A stretch of DNA of 64,000 bases, taken from Dermatophagoides farinae. Its lineage: Eukaryota; Arthropoda; Arachnida; Sarcoptiformes; Pyroglyphidae. This document shows, in pieces, positions 51,401 through 61,865 of this stretch; the first letter of the stretch is position 1; the number at the start of each line of letters is the position of its first letter. A model generated the notes under the pieces. The model did no database searches. It was not told the DNA's origin and was given only the letters and a program-made list of their open reading frames with translations. A program made the translations under genes and the position numbers. The stretch spans positions 868,001 to 932,000 of the forward strand of contig NC_134678.1 of NCBI RefSeq assembly GCF_024713945.1. Reading direction: 5' to 3'.

Positions 51401-51977
51401 ACAGCAATATAAACAAGCAATTGTGACGAATAAAAAACGTTCATCAAGAAGTCATCACCATTCGAGTAATAATAAAACAAATATAACAGCATCATCATCA
51501 TCATCATCATTTACAAATGAAAATATTATCCACCATCATTCACATCATTCAATCGATCCACATCATCGTCATCTTTCTCATTATAGTCATCAACAACCTT
51601 TTGATCTTAGTGTGGAAAAATTATCATCATCCACAACAACATTGGATAGAAATATTAATCCGATTGAAACATTATCATCTTCATCAGTAGCAGCAGCAGT
51701 AACAACAACAACAGATGAATTATCATTGGATAAAACAACAACAGCAACAGCAGCAGCGACAACATCTGATACAATATATAATTCATCTACAATAGCAACA
51801 GAAACAACACCGATACCAACATCAGCAATTCATAATGATGGTGATGGAATGACAACAACAACAACAACAGCAACAGCAGCAACAATGATGATGATGGTAA
51901 CACAACCACGACCACGTTGTCGTACCGGTTGGCCACAACATGTTTGGGCATTAGAACTTAAAAATTATGATCAATGA
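48441..51977 (+). CDS. Hand: Hand bHLH transcription factor
   Basis: Class B bHLH factor that pairs with E proteins and binds E-boxes; in animals it acts in heart, visceral mesoderm and haemocyte development. Exons are 48441-49724 and 51378-51977, split by a 1.65 kb GT-AG intron, 627 residues in all. The N-terminal 340 residues are low-complexity (Asn, His, Ser, Thr, Asp). The bHLH at about residues 345-405 has basic region [19 protein letters not shown], then [20 protein letters not shown] and [14 protein letters not shown], nearly identical to vertebrate HAND. The protein ends with the Hand-specific [13 protein letters not shown]. It is about three times longer than human HAND2 (217 residues), mainly through simple-repeat expansions in both exons. 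AATAAA is near 52404. It converges on the polyamine oxidase. Confidence 0.97.
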
Positions 51978-52458
51978 ATAATAATGAATCAACTAAACAC
52001 ATAACACACACACACACACGTGCGTGCTTCAAGAAAATTTTTTTTTTTTTTGATTGTCATTGAGAACATCTCATTTTCCTTCTCATGGTAAATCATTTTT
52101 TTTCTTTTTTCTCTCCATTAACAAATTTGATTTATACGGATAATTAGGTTATCTACACGTGTGCAGAAAAAAAAACAAACCACAACGCCAATCATGTAAT
52201 CAAATTTTGAAATTTTGTTGTAACTACTACCGGTCGTGTAATTTGAAACCAAACGATACATGGTGAATGTGAATTCTATAATCAAATACAAATTTTTTGG
52301 CTAATCCATCATCAATTTTTTTTTTTCGTTGGAAAAAAATTTTTCATTTTTCTGTGCAAAACTTGAAAATTGATTTTAAATTTTTTTTTAAATAATTTTT
52401 TTTAATAAATTTTCTTTTTCTTCCTTTCAGAATTCACAAAATTAGTAAAATTTTGATT
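51978..52458. other. Shared 3' region between Hand and polyamine oxidase
   Basis: The 480 bases between convergent stops hold a CA repeat near 52005, T runs and AATAAA near 52404. No gene is seen. Confidence 0.4.
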
Positions 52459-54102
52459 TCAATTTGGAAAATTTTTTGCCGCCTCAATTCCAGATAGAAA
52501 AGCTCCATGTACGGTGGAAAAATATTCTTTATGGGTCGCTTCACCACTGAAAACGATTGCAGGCTATATATGTGTGTATGAGGAAAACAAAAACAAAACA
52601 AAAAAATTAAAAATTGCAAAAAAAACACTACTTCGGATACATACCAATTCATCATTTGGTTGTAGATAGATTGGTTTTGATAATTTTTCAATATCATCAG
52701 GTGATGAATGTTTATGTATGAAACTATATGATCCAAATGAAAATGGATCCATTCCCCAACGTGTTACAATCACATTATCGGCCATTGGAAATTGTGGATT
52801 TCGAAATATTCGACGAAATTGTTTAGTCAATTGTTCATTGATTTCATGTTCATTCAATTGTTCCAATATTCGTGCTTCATTACCAGATATCCAAAGTTGT
52901 ATAAAATGATCTGATATACGATAAATGGAATAGATTTTTTTATACCATGGTTTACTATGGTCACTTTCGTTGGTTTCCGTTGTTTTCTCCACAATCGAAC
53001 CATCATCATAATCATTCCATAATAACATCATTTCATCGATAGTGACGCCATCTTTTGTGAATACATCGAATATTGTACTTTTAGATGAATATTCCATAAA
53101 AATTTTATCAACAATATCGATACCCATCCGATTGATACATTTGATTTTATATTCAGGTAATGGTGGTTCGAAAAAATTTTCTTTTACATATTTTTTCAAA
53201 CAACCAAGTGTTATTGTTAAAACTAAATGTTTACATTCAAAAATCATTCCATTTGAACATTCGATTCGAATTGGATATGAATCATCGGCAATTTTTTCAA
53301 CAGATTTTCTACTTAGTCCTGGCCAACAAATTTTTCGGACAGGTGAATCAAGAAAATATTGAAATCTATTTTGATCCAAATCAATTTCTTCAATATCATC
53401 AAGTAAAACATTTATCAATGAATCATAACCTAATGGAATTGTAATATGTGGACCTAGATATTCTTTATATTGATCAAAATATTGTAGACTAACATCATCC
53501 ATTGAATTACAGCCACTTATGCATGTTTCACGTTTTATTAATGAATCAAATAAGCTACGAATAATTGTTCGATGTGTTGTCGATTGATCCGAATCAATTG
53601 CCATCAATTCATTTTCAATCCATTTATTAATTTCGGCATCAATATATTTTCCCATTGAATCATTGTAAAATTGGATTTCTTTTAAAGTTTCTCCATCATC
53701 ATCATTATTATTAAATCGTGAAGCTTTTTTTAGTGTCGATGAATAAACATCATATACTTTACGTATCCAAACGGTATCGATATCATCACCATTTTGACAT
53801 ATTTTTGCTTGAATATTATGAATAGAATTATTTGATTCAATATTTGAATCGATAATTCTTTTTTGATATAATAATTCATATATTGGATTATTAATGATAC
53901 CATGAATCCAATTGGCACCGATTTCAATTTTTTTCTCTTCAATTTTTGTTTTCATGGTCCATATACGACCACCAAGACGATTTCGAGCTTCAATGAGTCC
54001 AATTGTTCCTGGAAAATTTTGTTTCAATAAATGTAATGCTGTACTTAATCCTGAACATCCACCACCGATGATGATTAGATTAAATTTAAATATTTCGGAC
54101 AT
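52459..54102 (-). CDS. FAD-dependent polyamine oxidase (PAOX/SMOX type)
   Basis: Flavoenzyme of the amine oxidase family that oxidises spermine or N1-acetylated polyamines, releasing hydrogen peroxide. Exon 1 is 54102-52645 and exon 2 is 52563-52459, 520 residues. The start is the ATG giving MSEIFKFN, immediately before the FAD-binding fold NLIIIGGGCSGLSTALHLLK, and IEARNRLGGRIWT follows. Other motifs are GANWIHGIINNPIYELL, TITLGCLKKYVKENFFEPPLP and the active-site-lysine segment IVDKIFMEY. FAD closure is VFSGEATHKEYFSTVHGAFLSG, split across the intron after NDEL. No C-terminal peroxisomal tripeptide is present (it ends KNFPN), so a cytosolic or nuclear spermine-oxidase-like location is more likely than the peroxisome. 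Substrate choice cannot be settled here. Confidence 0.92.
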
Positions 54103-54423
54103 ATTTATCACAAACAATTGATAGATATATTCTATATAGTTAATAAATCACAAACACTGATCACAATTTCACGAGAATTTTTTTTCAGTTCACACGGTAC
54201 TTTTTTTTGGGAAATATTTTCGAATCATTTTTTCTGACATTCGGAATAAATTTTCTAGAAAATCAAATCTTTTTAGCTGCTGTTTTATTTATTGATTAGC
54301 GATGATTTTGAAAATAAAATTAAAAAAAAAACGAAAATTGAAATAAATATTGAATTGAAAAATTACATAACAATCGAAAAACAAAACACGGACTAGGCCA
54401 TCCATCAACCGAATATTAGTGAT
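54103..54423. promoter_or_regulatory. Spacer between SLC13 3' end and polyamine oxidase start
   Basis: Serves as SLC13 3' flank (AATAAA on the minus strand near 54289) and polyamine oxidase promoter in only 321 bases. No gene is seen. Confidence 0.35.
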
Positions 54424-56500
54424 TTAAATTGTTTCCAGTGATGTCGTATTTGCCCACATTGGTAATGAATCCAATGAAAACATTGGAACACCAAGAATAA
54501 ATAGATTGCAGAACATTATTGTAATGCAAATCATTTTCGTCACAAATCCTGGTAATACCTGTGATTGAAGATGAAATTATTCGGGTAAGTAAAACAAACA
54601 AAAAAAAAATGATGATTCATGATAATTACCGTATCAAATGGTTTTAATTTAGCATGTGATGCAACCAATGCATTTGCCGGTGTTCCAACTGGCAATACGA
54701 ATGCATATGAACATGATAATGTTACCGGTATGATGAAAAATAATGGATTTTTATTCAAAAATAATGCCTGTGAAACAAAAAGATTCGATTATCATCAAGT
54801 TTTTTTCACCACCAAATTTTTGCCACACTTACAATTTGACCTGAAATTGGAAGAAAAACCGACGCAATAGCTGAATTACTGGCCAATTCGGTTGTAAATG
54901 AAGCTGTCAAACTGATAATCACCACAATAGACCAAAAAGGTAATTCATTAATTTTAACTAATTGTTCACCGATTAATCTTGTTAGACCAGAGCTCTAATG
55001 AAATGGAACGAAAAACAAAAATTAATCGAATCAAGATTATTCAAATTGAAAAAATTCGAATCTAACCATTGCAGCATCAGCCATTGCAAATCCTCCACCA
55101 CGCAACAAAATGACACCCCAAGCTAATTTTGATTGAGCAAATTTCCAATCCAATAATGATTCACTTGGAAATGGACCAAATGGGTTACTTGGTATACAAA
55201 ACAATAGAATGACCATCAATATAGCTGGTGTTGTATCTTTGGGAATGCTGTGGCATTGAAGAAAAAAATGTTTTAATCGTCATTCAAGACAATTATTCTA
55301 ACAATACTCTTACATATCATGTCCTAACATTCGTGCCCATCCAGTCAAGAATTGTGGATCACGAAACATCCATAATATGATCAATACAACGAATGTTATG
55401 CATACAGCAATCTCATGAAATGTTATCGATCCAAGTTCATTATATTTCTGCATCAAAGCTGTTGTGGATGTATTTTTTACCTGTGCATTTATTCTAGGCC
55501 TATAATCAGACGTTTGAAATATAGCAAAAACATATTGATCAACAGGAAACTTACTTCAAATAAATCATTGTGATATAACACCAACAAAGAAATACGCTCA
55601 ATATGGTAGCAGGAAGACAAAATAATAGCCATTTAGTGTAATCAACATCTGGTACATTTCCATAAAATCTGAAGAAAAAAAATTACACATTTAATGGAAT
55701 TTATTTTCGAAATGTCAAATACATCACTTACTGATCTAAAACAAATTGAAAAACTAAATTCGGTCCATTACTGGTCAATGTTGATGTACCGCCGATTGTG
55801 GCAGAAAAAGCGATACAAATATATAGCAGCCTACGGATATAATCTAATTCGGGTGAGATCTTTTTTGAATATTTACGTATCACATCTGATCTTTGAATTT
55901 CGATTGTAGGATTTCCATTGATCATTTCTAATTCGGGATTTTTGTCTCGATAATTATTGAATATTTCATTGACAACCACATCAGCTATTGGCAATATCAT
56001 TGCCGTTGCAGCCGTATTAATGATCCATATGCCTAAAAACATTGTAACGAACATGAAACCAGCGAAAATACTACGTAAATCATTTCCAATGAAAATCAAT
56101 ACACGAAATGCGATTCGTTTATGGAAACCACTTTTTTCCATTGCAATAGCAATAATTAAACTAGCCATGAAAAGCATATTTGTTGATTTTAAATATGGTT
56201 CACATGCTTTTTCAGTGGTCGCTAAACCGAACAATGGAAATAAAGCTACCGGTATTAATGCTGTTACTGCCAATGGTATTGGTTGAAATATCCAATAAAT
56301 GATCATAAGAAGTACGACAAAGGCACATCTTGATTCCTGATTCAAAAAACAAAAAAAATCAATCAATCAATCAAATCATTTATTTCATTATACAAACTTA
56401 CCGTAGAATGATAATTGAGCCATAATAATGGTGATAGTAATAAAGGTGTTAACAGCAGAATAAGACCATCTTTACATCTTACTAGAATATTTGGCAACAT
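54424..56500 (-). CDS. SLC13: SLC13 sodium/di- and tricarboxylate transporter (INDY-like), eight exons
   Basis: Plasma-membrane cotransporter of the DASS/SLC13 family importing Krebs-cycle intermediates such as citrate or succinate with sodium; Drosophila INDY is a member. Exons are 56500-56402, 56336-55732, 55668-55555, 55499-55314, 55247-55067, 54994-54833, 54767-54630 and 54558-54424. All junctions are in phase, total 539 residues, the usual length. It starts MLPNILVRCKDGLILLLTP and has about eleven hydrophobic spans. Family blocks are YWIFQPIPLAVTALIPVALFP, WIINTAATAMILPIADVV with the first sodium/substrate-binding motif, SATIGGTSTLTSNGPNLVF, LLRGGGFAMADA, TTELASNSAIASVFLPI with the second S-N-x-x motif, and AFVLPVGTPANALVAS. 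The exact substrate is not readable. It lies head-to-tail upstream of the polyamine oxidase. Confidence 0.94.
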
Positions 56501-57770
56501 TTTTTTTTCTCTCAACAACAACAAGAAAAATTTTCAAATGGTTCAAATATCAGCTGTCAAATGATGAATTCTTCAATCAAACAACGAAAATTCTTCGAAG
56601 TAAAGTTGGATTTTTTTTTTTTTTTTGGTTTTCGTCGTTTTCGTTGATGTAAATTTATTTATTGTATACAGTTGTAAACTATTGCCGTCTTAATTGTAAA
56701 CTGTTAATGATGATTATTGTCACATATAATAATCATATTATATCGACTTCCTATGGCATTGATGATGGCATGGATTTGTTCATACAAGAAGAAAAACAGA
56801 AATTTGCCCATTAAATTGGAAATCATCATCAGTCAAAAAAAAAAAAAAAAAAAAAAAATTTCATTGAACGTCATCATAATCATTATATTATATTAATTCA
56901 GTGCATCAATATCCATATATCAACAACAAACAACAACACGCGAACTAGAGAAAAAAAATCAAAATCAAATCGTCGATGCAATATAGAAATATATCAATAA
57001 TACATCCATATTCCTTGTATCTTTACGTTATATATCGTCAAAGTCCAATGTCGAAAACTTTTGTGTGTGTGTGTGTTTTCATTTATATTCAAAAAAGAAA
57101 AAAGTAATTTGATGCTGCTCCTGATGATGATGATGATCAATCAATCAATAATTATATCAACAAATATTGAAAAGTTTTGCCGTGAAAAAATTCCAACGAA
57201 ACAATTTTGAATTGTTGATTTATATTTCACAAAAGTGTTACGATCAAGATATGTTTGTGTATATGATTTGATCGAAATGATGACGATGATGTTGATGATT
57301 GTTATTATTGATTATCAATAACGTCAACAACGACAACAAAAAGTTTATGAACATCATCTTCATTATCAATGTTAAAGTCAAAAAAATTTTCTTTTTTTTG
57401 AACTCATCTAGAACATTGAATATTCAGCCAGATTTTATCATATTGATTTGAATTGAGAAATTATCATCATCATCATCATCATCATCATTGTTTCATCATC
57501 TTTAAAGGTAAGAAATAATGTTCAAGTTTAATTTCAAAATTGAATCACCAAGTTCTTGAGTGAACATAAAACACATATATACTCTTGGCAACGTGCTTGT
57601 CTTTGTTGTTGTTGTTGTTGTTGTTATGATGATGTTGTATATATATGTTGATTCACTATTTTCATATAAAACTACATAATCACTATATAATCATTCTGGT
57701 TCAGTGTTTTTTTTCTTCTTCTTCACTATAGTTTCACCATGTTCACCCAGGGGGTACGACGGGTTTTTTT

Positions 57771-57815
57771 GTTTGTTTGTTTGTTTGTTTGTTTGTTTGT
57801 TTGTTTGCTTGCTTG
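57771..57815. repeat. GTTT tetranucleotide repeat
   Basis: About nine GTTT units followed by GCTT units, the longest tetranucleotide array seen here. Confidence 0.85.
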
Positions 57816-57927
57816 CATTTTTTTATATGTCTAAAATAAAATCTAGTTATGTGTATTATGATGATAATGGATATGTCTAATACATAATTGAAACAGTGGA
57901 ATCCCGCATGTAAATTCAAATTAAGTT

Positions 57928-57947
57928 CACACATGCATGCATGTGTG
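57928..57947. repeat. 20-base palindrome CACACATGCATGCATGTGTG
   Basis: A perfect palindrome formed where CA, GCAT and TG repeats meet; probably repeat-derived. Confidence 0.7.
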
Positions 57948-58768
57948 TGTGTTTTTTTTTTTGTATATGTAAACCTGCTATGATTCCTATCATCATCATC
58001 ATCATGAATCATATGATGACGATGATAATGATAATTGACCATCTTTGACGTTGTTGTCTAATATTTACATAAACAACACTTTATGGCTGAAATGAAATAA
58101 AATGAAATAAAAGTAAACAATGAAAATAATTCATAACTAACTAATAAAAAAAAATTCAAGTTGATATATGGAAATACCACATAGATAGACAGACAGACAG
58201 ATGACTATCCTATCTCATCTATAGATGAATAGCCTGTATTGATCTTGATTGATTGATTGATTGATTTGTACAAGTATGTTTACCTATTCGCGGTCGAAAA
58301 AAAAATAATTTTCAGATGATCAACAATTCTTTGTTTTTTTTTGAAATTACATAATTTATAGGAAGAAACTGTTATAATAACAAGTGTTTGAATAACAAAT
58401 TCTTTATTTTCACCATTTACGTTAGAATATTTCTTCGTCAATAAATATTTTTTTTGTTTTATTACAAGTGTAATTATTATTATTATCATCATCATCATCA
58501 TCATCATTTCATTATTACATTGGAAAAACAATAGATTTTGACATTTTGTGCGTTCAAGTGTGTGGCATTTTGAATTTCCCGTGTAGATGTAATATTTTTT
58601 TTTTAATTTTTGTTGATGTTTAATGTTTCATGGTGATGGTTTGGTGTGGTGTGGTGTGGTATCCATAGAAAATACCAGGTAAAAGAGTAATTGAGAGAGA
58701 GAGGAAGAGAAATGAATGAAAGGAAAGGAAAACGAATTGAACATTTTTTTTTCTTATTTAAACAGGTA

Positions 58769-58779
58769 TATATAAAAGG
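58769..58779 (+). promoter_or_regulatory. TATA box of the six-cysteine gene
   Basis: TATATAAAAGG is the clearest TATA box in the window. It lies 178 bases before the ATG at 58947, which would place transcription start near 58800, at TCATAAACA. Confidence 0.6.
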
Positions 58780-58946
58780 TATTTTTCATTTCATAAACAT
58801 TTTCAATCTGTTGTTTTTGTTTCACTACGTCCGCTTGACAAAATTTTGAAATTTTTTTATTTTGTTTATCGAAATTTGATTCGAAATTCATTAAATTGAT
58901 TTCCTCATTTTTTTTTTGATTAATTAATTAGCGATAAATCATCATC

Positions 58947-59312
58947 ATGTATAATCGTAACGTAAATCATCATCATCATCATCATCAACAACGACGACGA
59001 CAACTACAACAACAACAACAACGGAATCATCAATTGGTCATTTGTTTTACATTGTTCATTATCATTTCCACAACAATGATACAAGCAAATGAAGCACGTA
59101 TTGTACGTAAAGAAAAAATGTTACGCCTTTGTCTTTGGACACCATGTAAATCGATAACGACGACAACAAAAAAATGTCCATCATATCTGGAACAAAGTGC
59201 AAAAAGAAAATGTAAATTATCTGACGATGAAATTGGTTTCTATTCCAAATGTTGTCTATATGAAGGAAATTTACCGGCAATCAAAGAAACGCCAACAAAT
59301 CATATTGATTGA
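58947..59312 (+). CDS. Small secreted six-cysteine protein, unrecognised
   Basis: 121 residues in one exon. A His/Gln/Arg-rich N-terminus of about 28 residues is followed by a strong hydrophobic segment (LVICFTLFIIISTTMI, residues 30-45), then a likely signal cleavage near QANEA. The mature part of about 70 residues has six cysteines at 62, 67, 77, 89, 102 and 103 (spacing C-x4-C-x9-C-x11-C-x12-CC), suggesting three disulfides. Basic pairs (RK near 54, KRK near 86) could allow processing into a peptide. Motifs are RLCLWTPCKS and DDEIGFYSKCCLYEG. A good TATA box lies 178 bases upstream, which suits tightly regulated or tissue-specific expression. I do not recognise the family; a secreted peptide hormone or cuticle or immune factor are all possible. 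Its unusual n-region may mean that a downstream start is used. Confidence 0.7.
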   Translation: MYNRNVNHHHHHHQQRRRQLQQQQQRNHQLVICFTLFIIISTTMIQANEARIVRKEKMLRLCLWTPCKSITTTTKKCPSYLEQSAKRKCKLSDDEIGFYSKCCLYEGNLPAIKETPTNHID

Positions 59313-59704
59313 TTGATGACAGAAATGAAAAACAAAAAACTACACGCGTTTACATCATACAATCATTTGTATCCGAACAAAACAAAACACGAAAACAAAA
59401 CAAAACAAAAAAAGAAGAAAATTTTGCTTATCTCTCATTGAAAAAGCTTTGATATTTTACATTTTTTTTCAATTAACTTAATTTATTTTTTTATTTTATT
59501 TTTTTTCATTTTTAATATTAAATCTGAAAAATGAATTATTACCATTTGCCAATATCATGTTGTCGTTGTTGTTGTTTGATTTGTTGTTGTTTTTTTTTAA
59601 AGATGAATAAAAGTGGCAAATCATTTGATTTTGTTGTTTTTTTTTTATTTCTGATCGATCGATTGATCGATCACTACTCAATTATTCGATTGTTCAAATC
59701 ATCG
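59313..59704. other. Convergent 3' spacer
   Basis: Between the six-cysteine gene and the TCF24-like gene. It has AAAAC pentanucleotide repeats near 59395 and T runs; no gene is seen. Confidence 0.35.
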
Positions 59705-60307
59705 TCATTGGTCATCATTGATCATCATCATCATCATCATTGTTGAATATAAACGTGAACGCATTGGCCATTTCTTTTCATTTGAATTTTTTTTTTTGGG
59801 CAAATTTAATCGATAGATGAGTTGTGAAAAAAAAAGAAAATTTGATTAAAAAAAAACAAAAAATTAACAAAGAAAAATGATTTTTACCTTGATTGGACGA
59901 TAAACCTTGGATGATAATGAATTTTCAATTTCATCAATGTTCAACAATGTTGTTGATTGTTTATAATCGATTGAGTGATGATTGTGTTGATGAATAATGT
60001 ATTCTGGAGTGGTGGTGGTGGTGGTGGTGGCGGTGCTATTTTCACCATTTTCATCTACATGATTATCATGATTATTATCAAGTATTTGCATCAATATTTG
60101 AATATAATTTGTTGCCAAAATCAATATATCTAGTTTAGATAATTTTGTATTCGGTGGCACTGATGGTAAACATTGTTGTAATGTTTGAAAAGCATTCCGT
60201 AAACAACGAACACGGCCACGTTCACGTTCAGCATTTTTAGCAGCCGGTATTGTTGTTGTTGTTGGTGGTGATTTTTGTTTTTTATTTTTATTATTAAATC
60301 TAGCCAT
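59705..60307 (-). CDS. TCF23/TCF24-like bHLH factor with a short second exon
   Basis: Twist-class bHLH transcription factor. Exon 1 is 60307-59888 and exon 2 is 59773-59705, giving 162 residues. Exon 1 starts in a strong context (CCATGG). It carries the bHLH at residues 25-80: [16 protein letters not shown], then [20 protein letters not shown] and [14 protein letters not shown], closest to TCF23/TCF24 (LPxVPPDTKLSKLDVL). Exon 1 ends KVYRPIK at a GTAAAA donor. The 23-codon second exon begins [12 protein letters not shown], so the join reads [13 protein letters not shown], reproducing the conserved [10 protein letters not shown] tail of vertebrate TCF24. The acceptor (GAAAAG) lacks a good pyrimidine tract, so the junction rests on homology and phase. 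Without it, exon 1 would read through to end KVKIIFLC. Confidence 0.87.
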
Positions 60308-61865
60308 GGAGACCGACAGCCACCAACAAAAAAAAAATGGATTAAATCGAAATGAAAATGGAAATTTTTTGGCGAAAAAAAAACACCAGTTTGGTTTTAT
60401 TTATATCAGAAAATTTGTCATTTGCAACTAGTGTGCAAAAAAAAAAAACAAAACAAACATTTGACTACACTTGACCATTTTATCCATTCAAAAAAAAAAT
60501 CATCATTAATCATTAGACTATCATTGATCATTTGGCAATAGAATTTTTTTTTTTTTTGTAATTTGATTCATAACCTGTTGTTTTTGATGGTGGTGAACCA
60601 GAAAAAAAATCCACCTACTTTCATGACAAAAATCGGACAAGATTCATTCATTTTTTTCATTTTTGATCATTTTTTAAAGCGAATTGAACAAGAAAAATTT
60701 GCTTTCATATGAATTTCTACCTCCGTTTTAATAACGGATGACGGTGGTGGTGGTGGTGGTCGTGGCGGCGGTTGCAATCACACATTATAATTATTAATAT
60801 AAAGATTTTTCATCATCATCGGGATTTTCCCCCCAAAACATCATAATTGATGCCATTTTGCATTTTGAATGTTTTGTGTGCGCAAATTTTCAAATTGACG
60901 AAAAAAAAAAAAATTTTTTCTAATGAAATTTTCTTGGTTGGCGACTATTTCGTAGTAATAAAAAATTTTTTTTTCCATTCATTTGCACACAATCATATAT
61001 GACAAATTGAATTGTCATGTTTGTATGGCTTTGTGTTTTGGTTGGTTTCATTTTTTTTTCAATCTCTCTCTCTCCCTGTGTGTGTGCCTATATAGGATGA
61101 CAAATTGATTTTGTTTTTCATGGATAAATAAATCAGATATGAAACATACATTTTGTTTTTGTTTTTCACCAATCACTAAATGGTGAGAATTTGTCTTGTT
61201 TTGTTTTGTTTCGTTTTTTTTTTTTTTTTTGGTATTTAAAAAAACTTTTTTTGCTCGATACATGAATGATGCTGATAATGTTGAAATCAAACATAAACAT
61301 GGGGATTGGAAATCGGGAAAAAAAATTACATCACTTGATTGATTCAAGATTCTTTGTCGTATGATAATGATGATGATGTCATAATCATTGTCTGTACACA
61401 TTTTTTTTTTCTTTTAATCCGCTTAACAACAACGACAACATTGATGACGATTTTGTTGATCGATCAATCAATTGATGGATAGGTGGATGCATGCATGGAT
61501 GATTATTCATTGTTCATTTTTTGTACACTAGAATTATCTTTGTATTGAAATTTTTAATTTGATTATCTGTTTGATTGATTGGCCGAAAGCGATTCTTGAA
61601 ATTTCTTTTTGTTTTTTGTTTTTTTTTTGAAAAAAACCAACAAGTGTCATAAAGACATTTTATTGAAATTGTTGTTTATACGATGCAAACAGTTTTTTGA
61701 TAATGCACTTGCAATGTATTAACCGGGCTATGGAACTAATATTCATGTGTTTTTTTCATTCTGCGGCAAAAAATTGTAAACTGAAAACAAATTTTAATTT
61801 CGTATTGTTTTTTTTTGTTTGTTTTTGAAAACTTTAAAAATTCGTTTCCAAAAGAAAACATTACA
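60308..61865. promoter_or_regulatory. Divergent interval between TCF24-like (-) and CDC16 (+)
   Basis: No gene supported. It holds a TCCGTT/AACGGA hairpin with adjoining GGT/GGC-rich tract (60723-60772), poly-A and poly-T runs, and a TC-rich stretch near 61062. The GC-rich tract stands out against the AT-rich background. Confidence 0.4.

Larger units (their letters stand above)
56501..58946. other. Intergenic region upstream of SLC13 (-) and the six-cysteine gene (+)
   Basis: About 2.4 kb with no other gene. It includes an A24 run (56835-56858), an ATC repeat (57462-57488), a GTTT repeat with GCTT tail (57771-57815), a 20-base palindrome (57928-57947), a GACA stretch near 58190 and a GGTGT repeat near 58640. 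A TATA box is at 58769. Confidence 0.45.
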
